DNA from: Canna indica
Lineage: Eukaryota; Streptophyta; Magnoliopsida; Zingiberales; Cannaceae
DNA: 64,000 bases
Assembly (NCBI GenBank): GCA_034359265.1
Contig: CP136898.1
Span: forward strand, 1,552,501 to 1,616,500
Reading direction: 5' to 3'
Shown here: piece by piece, positions 11,454 to 22,626 of the stretch
Numbering within the stretch: the first letter of the stretch is position 1
How the letters are laid out: each line of letters opens with the position of its first letter
Notes under the pieces: generated by a model
Database searches by the model: none
What the model saw: only the letters and a program-made list of their open reading frames with translations
What the model was told of the DNA's origin: nothing
Made by a program: the position numbers and the translations under genes

Positions 11454-11756
11454 AGTCTCCCCTGCTGCCGTCTCTTCCCTGCGGCCGGCAGAAATCACCC
11501 GACCGAAACCCTATTTCTAGGGTTTCGGCCGACGGCGGTCGGCCGATGGCCGCCACCGGACCTTCTGCAGTGGCCGGACATTGTGTCCGGCCACTGTACG
11601 CCGGCACCGGAGGGTGGACTCCGGCGCCGGAATTTAGTATATATATATATAGTTTATATTATTTTATATTTGTTAATTAATTATTTAATAATTGTTAATT
11701 AATTGTTTAGATTAATTATTTAATTTGTTAGATTAATTATTAGGGTTTAGATTAAT

Positions 11757-11996
11757 TTCGGACGCGCGCCGGAATCGTCCACTTCGGACGCGCGCCGGAA
11801 TCGTCCACTTCGGACGCGCGCCGGTATCGTCCACTTCGGACGCACGCCGGTATCGTCCAATTTGGACTCGCACCGGAATCGTCCACTTCGGACGCGCACC
11901 GGAATCGTCCAATTCAGACTCGCGCCGGAATCGTCCACTTCGGACTCGCGCCGGAATCGTCCACTTCGGACGCGCGCCGAAATCGTCCAATATGGA
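11757..11996. repeat. 26-bp minisatellite in element A leader
   Basis: About nine tandem units of CGGACGCGCGCCGGAATCGT plus CCACTT. Variation sits at a few positions (GCG/TCG, GGAA/GGTA). Because 26 is not a multiple of three, the array is open in several frames, which explains the long spurious reverse-strand frames here. Confidence 0.92.
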
Positions 11997-12202
11997 CTCG
12001 AACTGTCTTGAAACATTTAGAAAATAATCATCCTCCGACGAGTTGATATGTTTCACGTACGCATCGACGATCGGATATGATTTAGCAAAACCTTAGATCC
12101 GTTCGGGAATTGTATGTTCGTGTAAAAGAAGTAGATGATCTTTTATACGACGTACAATTCTTGAATTGTCCCTGATTGGACAATTTGGGAATATAGTTAT
12201 TT

Positions 12203-12378
12203 GTACTGCACTTACGTTTTTATTTTAACTGTTAACTAATTATTCTAAATTTCGGCAACATCTCTCTTGTTCTCCGATACGCGCCCAGATGATATGCGTA
12301 TTCGGAGAACTGTAGGGAGATGCTGTCGAAATTTAGAATAATTAGTTAACAGTTAAAATAAAAACGTAAGTGCAGTAC
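12203..12378. repeat. Large inverted repeat (hairpin) upstream of the transposase
   Basis: The left arm 12203-12282 and right arm 12295-12378 are reverse complements with only a few mismatches or gaps. The outer roughly 50 bp pair perfectly (outer ends GTACTGCACTTACG / CGTAAGTGCAGTAC). The loop is about 12 nt. Weaker complementarity continues outward on both sides. Element B keeps only a diverged remnant of one arm. A transcript would fold into a long stable stem. Confidence 0.92.
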
Positions 12379-12459
12379 GAATAACATAAATCCCGAATGG
12401 AATAGGACAATCTCACCTAAAGACATTAACCAAAGAAATTGTCATTGATTGACAGAATC

Positions 12460-15400
12460 ATGTCGGCTGATCGAAGTTGGATGTACCGACGTCTTAATCG
12501 TGGAGCTTTAACGAATGAGTTTCGATTAGGCGTAACGTACTTCCTAAATTTCGCCTATTCGAATCTGAATTTCGTTAGCATGGATGATCAAATCCGATGT
12601 CCGTGCCGCATTTGTTCAAATGGACGATTTTTGGATCGGGAGACTGTCACTCTGCATCTATATACCAAAGGATTTGCACCGAGATATTTTCTATGGACTT
12701 GTCACGGGGAGTCACGCGAAGTCGGGACGTCGAGCAATCCTGTCGTTCAGACATATGGTGAATCTTCCTCTGCTGGTGCTTCTTCATCCAGTCAATGTAA
12801 TCCCTATAGAACTATGATACTTGATAGTCTTGGGGGTCAATTCCGCCTGAATGATAATGTTGATCGGCCAGTTCTTCAGACATCAGTCCCACCAGATACT
12901 ACAGCGGTTGATATCACAGAAGTAGGGGCTGCGGTAGAGATTGAATTACCGAATAAAGAAGCTGCAGAATTTTACGAGATGTTGAAAGCTGCTGATGAAC
13001 CTTTGTATGAGAATTGTCCTAAATACACTAGGTTTTCAGCAATGACACAGCTCTTAAGCATCAAGGCCGATTGTAATATCAGCGGAGTTGCGTATGATCG
13101 GATTGCTGGATTGATTAATGGAATGCTGCCTACTGATAACAAGTTTGAGCCTACTTTTTATAAGACTAAAAAGCTAATGAGAAAATTGGGGCTTGGGTAC
13201 GAAAAAATACACGCGTGCCAAAATAATTGCATTTTATATTATAAAGAAAATGTGCAGTTGGATAAATGCCCTGTATGTCAACACCCTCGTTACAAGGAGA
13301 AGAAATCGGTCCGACAGAAAAATATCCCGTTTAAGGTGCTTTGGTATTTTCCACTAACACCGAGGCTTCAAAGGTTATTCATGTCGGAAAAGACAGCCCC
13401 CTACATGAGTTGGCATGCAAGAAGTCGTGATGATACAGTAATGACTCATCCATCTGACAGTGAAGCATGGAAACATTTGGATACATGTTATCCTTCATTT
13501 GCTATGGATACTAGAAATATCAGATTGGGATTGTGCACAGATGGTTTTAATCCGTTTGGACATTCTGCAACTCCTTATTCAGTTTGGCCAGTGCTGCTGA
13601 CAGTTTATAATTTGCCACCGTCAATGTGCATGAAAGATGAATTTATTTATCTTTCGATGATTATTCCGGGTCCTAAGGGTCCGCGAAAAGAAATTGACAT
13701 ATTTCTCAGACCCTTGATAGATGAATTGAAAACATTGTGGACCGAGGGAGCTGTCACTTATGATTGTCATCGGAAGCAAAACTTCAATTTAAAGGCCGCG
13801 GTCTTGTGGACAATCAATGATTTCCCCGCGTACGGCATGTTGTCGGGTTGGAGCACTCACGGCCGACTCTCTTGCCCGTATTGTATGGAACACTCTAAAT
13901 TAATCAGTCTTCAGAACGGACGAAAAATCTCATTCTTTGATTGTCATCGTCGATTCCTACCGGTTCATCACCAGTATCGAAGGAATCGTAATAAATTTAC
14001 TAAGGGCAGAGTCGAAAGAGATGGGCCACCACCGATGTTATCTGGTGAACAAATGTTAGCACGTGTTTCAGCACTTCCAGATATTGTATTCGGTCGCAAT
14101 GAAAGAGTGTCAGGTTTTGGCCAAACACACAACTAGGTGAAAAAAAGTATCTTTTGGGAATTGCCCTATTGGAGTTCATTATTGATTCGACATAATTTAG
14201 ATGTCATGCACATTGAAAAAAATGTGTTTGATAATATTTTCAACACTGTGATGGATATTTCTGGAAAAACCAAAGATAATGTCAAAGCCCGACATGATCT
14301 GAAAATACTTTGTAAAAGACCAGAGTTGGAGTTACAAGAGGTCAACGGACGATATCTGAAACCGAAGGCCCTATATGTGTTAAATAAACAACAGATCAAA
14401 GATGTTTGTCAATGGGTAAAAGAACTCAGATTACCCGATGGATATGCTTCAAACTTATCTCGATGTGTGAACGTCGATGATTGCAAAATATCAGGGATGA
14501 AGAGCCATGATTGTCATGTATTCATGCAGAGATTACTTTCGATCGCATTTCGAGATCTTCTACCTGATAATATTTGGGGTCCGTTGACTGAATTAAGTAT
14601 GTTTTTTAGAAGCATCTGTGCAAATGTCCTTCGAGTCGAAGATATGTCAACACTTGAAAATAATATTGTTGAAATCATATGCAAGCTGGAGCAGTTTTTC
14701 CCTCCTGCATTTTTTGACTCGATGGAGCATCTACCGATACACTTGGCATACGAGGCACGAGTTGGTGGCCTCGTTCAATATCGTTGGATGTACTTATTTG
14801 AAAGATACATGAATCGTCTGAAGAAAAAAGTAAAGAACACCGCAGCTGTTGAAGGATCAATATCTGAATCGTATATCATCCAAGAAATTTCAACATTCTG
14901 CTCATTTTACTTTGAATCGACAGTACATACAAGATTTGATCGTCTTCCACGTAACGACGACGGGGGTGTTCGACATTTAGATGGACGTTTAAATATATTT
15001 TGTCACTCTGGTCGTGCTTTTGGTTCTCGTCCATCTCGACACTTAAGCGATGAAGAGTATCATTTGGCACACTTGTATGTATTACTCAATTGCCCAGAGA
15101 TTGAACAATTCATTGAAATATTTGACATTGAGATGGTGCAAAAATACTCTATTCACAACGATCAAGAATTGGAGACATTACGGAATCGTGATTTCCCTTC
15201 TTGGATTCAGACTTACAGCAAAGATCACAGAGCTGAAATAGATGAAAAAATATTTGAGTTTGTTAGTGGACCGTCGCGACTTGTGTCGTGCTATAACGGA
15301 TATTTTGTTAATGGGTATAAATTTCACACGGTTGAATATTCATCTACAAAAAAGACGATGAATGCTGGGGTCTGCGTGAAAGGGACAACCTATGTTGAAT

Positions 15401-15930
15401 GTGATATGGATTTCTATGGACTAGTGGAAGAAGTGATAGAGTTGCACTACTTCGGCTTGAAATCAGTGTTCCTATTTAGATGTCATTGGTTCGATACAAC
15501 AGAAAGGGGCATGAAAGTTCATCAAAAATACAAACTTGTTGAGGTTAATTACAAATCGAAATTGGTAGCAAATGAGCCATTTATATTGGCATCACAAGCC
15601 GAACAAGTATATTACGCGAAGTATCCGGCTCGAAATAAAGATAGAGCAGATTGGCGTGTAGTCTGTAAGACAAAAGGTAGAGGAAAAATTGATCCGATAG
15701 TAGGAGAAAATGATCCTCCTGGTTTCTATCAAGAAGATGATCTTCCTGCTGTGGATCGTATTATTCCAATACTCGAGGATGCAGACACAACGTCAATTCA
15801 ATTAGAAGTTGAATATGCTGATGATGACGATCATGAAATTGAGGAAGCTGGAGATGAAGAAGATGACGAAGAGAAAGAAGAAGAAGAAGAAGAAGAATTC
15901 GAAGACTATTATTCAGATGATGAGGAATAA
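12460..15930 (+). pseudogene. TNP2-like CACTA transposase of element A, one in-frame stop
   Basis: A single uninterrupted frame of 1156 codons from ATG 12460 to TAA, except for TAG at 14134-14136. Element B conserves the same ATG context. Domains in order: transposase-associated N-terminal domain (residues 1-75, CPCRIC near 46), Transposase_21 (about 340-620, with LGLCTDGFNPFG, WTINDFPAYGMLSGWSTHG, HNLDVMHIEKNV), DUF4218-like (about 660-790, SHDCHVFMQRLL, GGLVQYRWMYLFERYM), DUF4216-like (about 985-1060, YGLVEEVIELHYFGLKSVFLFRCHWFD) and an acidic Glu/Asp tail. The protein would cut and join CACTA ends in the nucleus. The stop falls in THN-stop-VKKSIFWELPYW, where relatives have Trp, so one G-to-A change explains it. 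Everything else is open, which suggests recent inactivation. Confidence 0.92.
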
Positions 15931-16007
15931 TTGTAAAGTATATATATTTTATTAAATATATCTCTACTATTTATACAATAATCTGATTATATGTCTGTTC
16001 GACAGAT

Positions 16008-17548
16008 ATGTCTGGTCGTGGTTATCGACGCAGGAGAGTTTCGGAGTCTCCAATCGGTGAGACTCCAGCACTTACTCATGCTGCTGATCCTCCTGTTGCT
16101 GATCCTCATGAGGATGATACTGCCGAGGCTAGTACATCCAGACGCAGGCGGCCACGCGGGCCGAACAGGTGGCAGCCTCCACCAGCCACAGAGTCACGTA
16201 GATTGATCAGCGTGATTGGGGAGCGGTAATATATCATGAATTATGAATTATTACAAATTCATTATATCATAATATAATATTAAAATTTATTTTTGTTGTG
16301 CAGGTTCGAGCAAGAAGAAGTGCCGAGGAGCATTTCTTCTACTATTCGACGATACATGCACGGGGCATGGCCTACGTGGTCTCACGTGCCTAGCGAGCAC
16401 GTCGACATGTTATGGCGCGAGTTTGAGGCACGTATTTTTTTTTTCTTACATGCATGATGATATATTAAAAATTGGTACTGATATTATTATTTTGCAGGCT
16501 CGCTATACATGGGCCGAGGACCAGAGGTCCTTCATTTATGCTGCCTGGGAGTCTATTTCCCGGGCAAGGTACAACGGGCAGCTGGGCCAGGCTCGGTCTC
16601 GAGCGATGGCCCGAGCTGGGACCACTAACATCGCGGAGACTCGGGGATACGGCCCCAGTTGGATTACTCCGGATATATGGGACCAGCTCGTGGGGATATG
16701 GTCGACGGATCGATGGCAGGAGGTTTCTCAGAATGCGGCTAGAAATCGCATGTCGGGGGGAGCAGCGCGTCACACCGGCGGCTCTGTTGCATTTGCAGTG
16801 CACGCAAACCGTATGGTAAGTATATCGTTTAATTATATATTTTATTTGTTATTATGTGTACTAATTAATGTATTTGTTTTGTAAATGTAGACGACGGTGT
16901 CGGATGACGGGACTGTCCAGCGACCCTCCCCGATGGCGGTGTTTGAGCGGACTCACCGTCGAGCACATGGGACGGGGGAGTACATCGACAATCGCGCTGC
17001 ATACATTGTGGTAATTATATATTTGTTTAAATTATTCATTATATATTTATAATTTAAGTTTTATGATAAATATTAAACAAAAAATCAAACTCGAGTAGGA
17101 GACGTACAGCCGGACGGTGGTGCAGCGCGGGGGTACCCCCGAGGACTTTGACGCAGCATCGTGGGTCGAGGCCGCAGGTGGCTGGGACCATGGCCGCGTA
17201 TATGGCTTCGCAGATAGTGGTCATGCGCGAGCCGTACTAGGGCCACTTGGGGCACCGACCCCTCCGGTCGCTGGTGAGCGGCCGTCCACCTCTAGATCCA
17301 GTTATGATCATAGTAATAGGATAAGGACACTAGAGGAGACGGTCGCGCGTCAGACTGAGATGATGGAGCGTCAGAGTCAGACGATGGCGAATATAGAAGC
17401 TATGCTACGCAACTTGTCGGGTCATCCTGAAGCAGGCATCTCTTCGGCATCATCTAATCCATCATCCTCGAGTCAGTCCACGCCGGTGTACACTCAAGCA
17501 CTCCAGACCCCGCCATATGATCCAGGCCATCCTCCATCGTCATCGTGA
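16008..17548 (+). CDS. CACTA second gene (Ptta/En/Spm plant transposase family) of element A
   Basis: Five exons, 16008-16225, 16304-16427, 16498-16815, 16891-17010 and 17099-17548, join without a frame break into 409 residues. Exon 2 must end at GAG|GCACGT, a GC-AG intron, to keep frame and homology (REFE|ARYTWAEDQ). Exon 1 is basic and proline-rich (SRRRRPRGPNRWQPPP). The middle holds the family core (RYMHGAWPTWSHVPSEHVD, GYGPSWITPDIWDQLV, MAVFERTHRR, YIDNRAAYIV). Residues about 329-365 (RIRTLEETVARQTEMMERQ) look like a coiled coil. It starts 77 bp after the transposase gene in the same direction. By analogy with TnpA/Tnp1 it should bind the subterminal repeats. No inactivating change was seen. 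Confidence 0.8.
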
Positions 17549-17870
17549 GATTTTGTTTATATTGACTTTGTTACTCAGATATTGAACTTGTTTAATTTAT
17601 ATTGACTATGTTATTGAGATGTTGATACTTCAATTTTACATTTGAATTGTGTTTATACTATCGTGGATAATTATGAATATAAATATAATTGTTTTGATGT
17701 ATATCTTGGTGTGTTTGTGATGTGTGAATGAATGTGTATGAGATATTTGTGATGTGTGAATGAATGTGTGTATGAGGGTATGGGTGTGTGAGTTATGTAT
17801 CAGATAAATGTATCAATGTATCAATGGAAATTTGAAATTTTCAAATTTTTTGGTTGCAGGCATAGGTCAT

Positions 17871-18250
17871 CAGCAACGGCTTTCCCACGGTCGTCTGTGG
17901 GAAAGCCGTTGCTAAAAGTGTATCGAGAGCCGTTGCTGATGACCTACAGCAACGGCTTAGCGACGGAGTTTTACTAACGGCGTTGCTACGGACTCAGCGG
18001 CCGTTGCTATTAATGGTATCAGCAACGGCTCCGGATCTGTGGCAAAACCGTTGCTGATAATATTTTTAGCGACGGCCCAGCGGCCGTTGCTGATAATGTT
18101 TTGAGCGACGGCCCGAGCGGCCGTTGCTGATCCGTTGCTAAGTCATCAACAACGCGACTTTCTGTCACGGCGCTATTGCAACGGCTCAGCCGTTGCTGAT
18201 GGTCTTCAGCAACGGCTCAGCAACGGCATCAGCCGTTGCTGATGACCATT
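17871..18250. repeat. 3' subterminal hairpin array of CACTA A
   Basis: Multiple AGCAACGGC / GCCGTTGCT motifs in both orientations. The clearest hairpin is 17872-17913, where AGCAACGGCTTTCCCAC pairs perfectly over 17 bp with GTGGGAAAGCCGTTGCT across an 8-nt loop. Confidence 0.88.
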
Positions 18251-18350
18251 TTTCTAGTAGTGAGGGTGCCTCCTGAACGACGCACCGAAACTGGATGACG
18301 CTAGTTGAGGGATCCGTGGCCCGACATACCGGTAGGTCCATTCCATTTAC

Positions 18351-19742
18351 TATTGGCTTTAGGGTTTCAACCTTAGCCTTAATCTCGGCCTTGATGGTTT
18401 TGATGATAATAAACATGGAACTAATAGTTTCGTTGAGAATATATTTCAGGTTCCATATCGACTAGCGTTCGATGTCCTCGATCGGATAAATAGGAGAAAT
18501 CACAAAATCGAAAGGACATTGATCATCGCGCTCGGGTTCGTCGCAGAAACTTCTCGGAGATCGACGTATGGGCCAAAGATTTATTAAACGAGCTAAAAGA
18601 TCATGTGAAAGTTCTCCAAGTTGATGGTCGTTGAAAGCCGGAACCCGGAAACGAAGCGCAGAGGAAATAGGCTGAAAAAACAATTTCAGCCTATGTTCGA
18701 TCGACCGAATAGGGGTAAGAAGAAGGAGCTAGCCATTTCGGTCGACCGAACACTGCCAAAAATAGGCAGTGGGTGCTTCGGTCGACTAGTCGGTCGACCG
18801 ATAGAGGTTGGATTGAGGCCGAGGCTGGCGGTCGACCAATCGATTGACCGACCTGCATATGAGACGCGACGCAATACCGCGTCGGTCGATCGACTGGCGC
18901 TTCGATCGACGGTCTGTAACGAATAGTTTTCTACCCGTTGAACAGACGTTGCTTCACGAGAGTATAAATACATCCTCTGATACTTCATTTAAACTTCTCC
19001 CAATCTTAGAGTGATCATTGAGCATTCTAAGGGAGATTTAAAGCCTTCCATGGAGTAATCGCGCGTGCTCTGCTTCTCCAGCGAGTTCCACTTCAAGCGC
19101 AAGTTCTTCCTCAACTCGAGCATTAGATCGAGCAGTTAATTCGTCTTGACGAGTTGGAGGCATTAAAGGCTTGAGAAGAGCACTAATGCTTGGTTTATCC
19201 TTTAGCTCTTTTCAATTGTAATTTTACTGTTATTTTAACTGTTTGATTTGTTTGTGTGAAGACCTAGGGTGTTAGGTCTTGTTGTGTGTGAAGTGGTATC
19301 TTGGTATAAAAGTAAAGCCACTTGTGTAAACTTAGTTGTTACTAGGATTAATTCTAGCTGTCCCTTAGGTTAAGGTGCGAAAGAGCTCTCGGTAGTAAGG
19401 CGGAATACTTTCAGGTGTGGAAGTGCCTTCGGTTGGAGAGCGAGTCTTTTCGGTGAAAAGTCCTTGCTATAAGGGAAATTAATTAGTCTAGTAAAACTTA
19501 GTTTGAAAATCCTAAGCAGGGTGCTTAGGTAGTGGAGTAGACATTGGGGTCGAACCACTATAAATCTTGTGTTTGCGTTGATTTAAATTATTTGTGTTAT
19601 ATTGCTTTATTTTGCTTATGTATTTAAATGACATAAGTGCATCTTGCCTAATCGAATCAAGAAACGATTAAAAGTGAATTTAGGCGAATCGTATAGTAAA
19701 CACACTACTCACTCACCCTCTAGTGTCGTTATTTCGCATTCA
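18351..19742 (+). mobile_element. Solo LTR 1 (GATCGACC-palindrome family)
   Basis: Bounded by a perfect 5-bp duplication TTTAC (18346-18350 and 19743-19747). It begins TATTGGCTTTAGGG (family start TGTTGGC) and ends CGCATTCA. The TATA-like box GTATAAATAC lies near 18962. A cluster of GGTCGACCG/TCGATCGAC palindromes lies at about 18697-18910. It shares the TGCTTAGGTAGTGGAGTAG block with the other copies. No internal retrotransposon sequence flanks it, so it is a solo LTR, here inside the gene-2 remnant of CACTA D. Confidence 0.88.
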
Positions 19743-20744
19743 TTTACTAGTCACGAGCGTCGCATGATAAGTAATTTAATAATAGTTTTTATTATTTATT
19801 ATAGAAAAACTAATTATATTTATTTTATTGCATGGGACGCGAGACGAGTAAGGGACGCTCATTCCGGCTGACCCTTTGAGGGTCTTGGAGGAGACACATA
19901 AATATATATATGGTCCTCGCCAAGGTGAGTTCATCAGCGGGAGGCCGGAGATAATCCTAGTAAGTTAATATTTAATAAAGTTTATATTTAAAAAAAATTA
20001 TATTAGTTCAATTATGTAAAAATTGTTTAATTAATCAATCTTTAAAGACCACGTATTCTGAGTTGGTGACCCAGCGGGGAGGTGATCCTGCGCAGCATCA
20101 GTTTGATATTGACACATGGATGCAGGTGACATGAGTCGACCACAGCCGTGTATATGGCATTGGCACAACGGCCCACGAACGGACATTGTTGCAGCCACAT
20201 GGTGCGGGGTCGTCTGCCTTCACCTCTTTCACCGCTGGTCCATCAACTTCACATGCAGGTTAGGATTGATTTGCAGCCTTAAAGGCTTCGCACGCAGAAT
20301 TACAGGCTTCTTATGCACGCCTCATCAGTGAGGTGGCCGCTATGAGGGAGTACATGACACATATTGCTTATTCAATGCTTGGTGCTTTGGCCCCTCCGTC
20401 TCCCTCGTCATTCGACGCGACAACAGCTAATGCCGTCCCGACGCAGCCCATCTCCTCGCCGCATCCGTCGCCGCCACATGATGCGCTTCATGATTGATTA
20501 CTTTATTTTCTATTTTGATGTAAATATATTTTGATACGATGTAAATATTATTTTTTGATAGAAATATAAATTATTTTAATTTAATGTACGTCTTGAATAT
20601 TACCTCGTTGTGGCATCATTTTGATATAATTTGATATATTGTATATTCTTTTGTTGTGGCATTGCATTTTGATATAATTTGATGTTAAATGTAAATATGT
20701 ATTTTTTAAAAAAGAATATTATTATATTTTTTTTTAAAAAATAC

Positions 20745-21165
20745 AAATTTGCGATGGCTCTGCGACCGCTATTCTCGTCGTAAAAGGTATATCGAACTAG
20801 TCGCCAACAACGATCGCAGTTACAATTGCGACCGTTATGCGACGGCAAATACGATCGCATCACCGTTGCAGATATAATATTTGGCGACAGAAGGAGTGGT
20901 CGCCATGCCGTCGCCTACGTAATGTTTGCGACGACCAAATAAGGTCGCAGATATTACGCGACCACATTCTGCGACCGGCGTAGATCGTCGCATTGCAGTC
21001 GCATAATGTTCTCATTTGTGATCGCTGATTCTGTCGTTGTAAGTTTTCTACGATGATAGATTTTGCTACCGCTCTTTGCGATCGTGTTCAACCGTCGCAA
21101 AAGGTCTTTAGCGGTCGTTTTGCGACGGTATTATCCGTCGCAGATATCCCATTTTTTTAGTAGTG
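20745..21165. repeat. 3' subterminal repeats and terminus of CACTA D
   Basis: Repeats of the type GCGACGG, GCGACCG and CCGTCGCA in both orientations (for example TGCGACGGTATTATCCGTCG) end in TTTTTTTAGTAGTG at 21165. The repeat vocabulary differs from that of element A. Confidence 0.8.
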
Positions 21166-21193
21166 AAAAACGATCAATGTTGGTGTCAGGTCA

Positions 21194-21232
<39 letters not shown>

Positions 21233-21579
21233 TTATCTTCTCAGATGAACATTAATTAATTTTGTCTCGAGTCCGATGAAAAGTTAAATAATACGATCTA
21301 TATACATTCATTTGTTGCATCAATATTTTTTAAATAATAAATTAGTATTTTCTTGTAATAAATTAATTGAAAAGTTTTTTAAGAAAAAAAAGAGATATAC
21401 AATTAATGACATTCTTTAAGCTTAAGTTGATAAAATTTTAGTACTATATATAAATATAATTGGACAATGTAGGATGCATGTTTATTTCATATGATAAAAA
21501 TGATATACGATATAATTAGACAATGTAGGTCTCCCGTTGGAGTCACACTATACCAGGAGACGCGAAGGACCGCACAACC

Positions 21580-22626
21580 CAGTGGCGGACGCAGAAATTT
21601 CAATGAGAGGGGCCCAATTTAAGATATAAAAATTTAATAAATATTATTTTAACTATTTATTTTCAAAAATTTTAATTAAAATCACAACTTATTATAATAC
21701 AAATTTCTTTTTCTATTTTCATATTTTGAAAATATTCCTACAATATTTAAATTAAAAATAACTAAAGCTCATGTGAAAATTTTTTCATCCAAATTATTCA
21801 AAGCAAGCTCTACTATAATGCGGTTGTTGCCTTACTCATCTCAAGTGCCAACTCTATGAAACTATATGAAGAAAACTAAAAAATTAGAAAGATATTAACA
21901 AAATTATAAATACATACAGAAAAATAATTGCTCTTTGTTGCATTAATAGTACTTAATATTATATTAAAAGTAAAAACTAAATTGACATTGTGAAGATGTA
22001 TTATATAATTAATATATATGTATTTTAGATTTGGATTCTTAATTAAATAAATTTCACATGAATGAAATATAACATAATTTTTATTCATTTTTTTTTTATG
22101 CTTGATGAGAAAATTAATTATTCAATCATATATTGAATAACTCAAACACAAAAGTTCACACAACTTTATAGTATGAGCATGTATAATATCATAGAAAAAT
22201 ATATATTAAAAATAAATTAAATCAACCCGAGAGTTTTAGATGTAAAAAACTAATGAAATTTGTTTGAATTTTGCTTATAAACTAATAGAGAAAATTTTAG
22301 AGTTAAGTGAGAAATTAATAGAGAAAATTTTAAAAAAATTTAATTAAAAAATCGGATATTATATTTAGCCATTACGAAAAAAAGATAAATAATAAATATA
22401 GAAGACAAGAGATGAGATTCAAACCTAAGATCTATAAGCAAAAAAATGAAATAACTAATCACTGAGCTATGAATACGTTAGTGAAAGAAGTTAAAATTAA
22501 TAATAATAATATAATTTTATCCTATATATTTTTTAAAAATTATCAAATTATATTTAATATTTGATATTTTGAAAAAATTTAGAGAGACCCAGTGACCCTC
22601 TTGGCCCTAATGTGGGTTCGCCCCTG
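21580..22626. mobile_element. Non-autonomous hAT element, about 1.05 kb
   Basis: Imperfect terminal inverted repeats CAGTGGCGGACGCAGA and CAGGGGCGAACCCACA (reverse of the right end) are flanked by 8-bp near-duplicates gcacaacc (21572) and gcaccatc (22627). The uninterrupted target is seen at about 10060. The interior is AT-rich with no transposase. Confidence 0.8.

Larger units (their letters stand above)
11002..18262 (+). mobile_element. CACTA (En/Spm) element A, 7.26 kb, structurally complete
   Basis: Termini are CACTACTAGAAAC at 11002 and TTTCTAGTAGTG ending at 18262, an inverted match of 12 bp. The flanking trinucleotides are aga and agg, an imperfect 3-bp target duplication. Internally it has subterminal AGCAACGGC hairpin arrays at both ends, a TATA box, a GC-rich leader, a 26-bp minisatellite, a large hairpin, a TNP2-type transposase gene (one nonsense codon) and a second gene with five exons. 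Joining the flanks restores the gene-2 frame of element D, so A inserted into D. Confidence 0.92.
10826..20497 (+). pseudogene. CACTA gene 2 (Ptta/En/Spm family) of element D, split
   Basis: Homology to gene 2 of element A is clear in pieces. 10826-11001 encodes KFFKDILHRA, a stop, then GFNWITSHV, a stop, and CDIWASEEWQ (A has SWITPDIWDQLVGIWSTDRWQ). After element A, 18263-18350 encodes EGSVARHTGRSIPFT. After the solo LTR the frame resumes at 19743 (SHERRM, then GTAAG). Further exons read RVLEETHKYIYGPRQGEFIS (about 19877-19960) and TTYSELVTQRGGDPAQ onward (from about 20048). The end is PPHDALHD with TGA 20495-20497. Several stops and frame changes are present. It probably once encoded an accessory DNA-binding protein for transposition. 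Confidence 0.75.
10819..21165 (+). mobile_element. CACTA element D, decayed, carrying nested insertions
   Basis: The right terminus ends TTTTTTTAGTAGTG at 21165, preceded by subterminal GCGACGG/CCGTCGCA repeats (about 20745-21160). Left of it, a gene-2 pseudogene of the Ptta/En/Spm type is split by CACTA element A (11002-18262) and a solo LTR (18351-19742). No left CACTA terminus is visible near 10819, so the 5' end, including the transposase gene, is deleted. Sequence on both sides belongs to repeat P, so D inserted into a P copy. Confidence 0.7.

Noticed and set aside
11733..12056. Two long reverse-strand proteins with RSGRFRRASEVDD-type repeats
   Set aside because: They are translations of a 26-bp tandem repeat open in several frames, with no start context or homology.
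12208..12378. A MITE insertion as the cause of the hairpin in CACTA A
   Set aside because: No target duplication is visible and complementarity fades gradually outward. An internal inverted duplication is more likely, though not proven.
18621..18988. Open frames on both strands in the solo LTR
   Set aside because: They arise from palindromic GGTCGACC motifs, which stay open in both directions. There is no protein homology.
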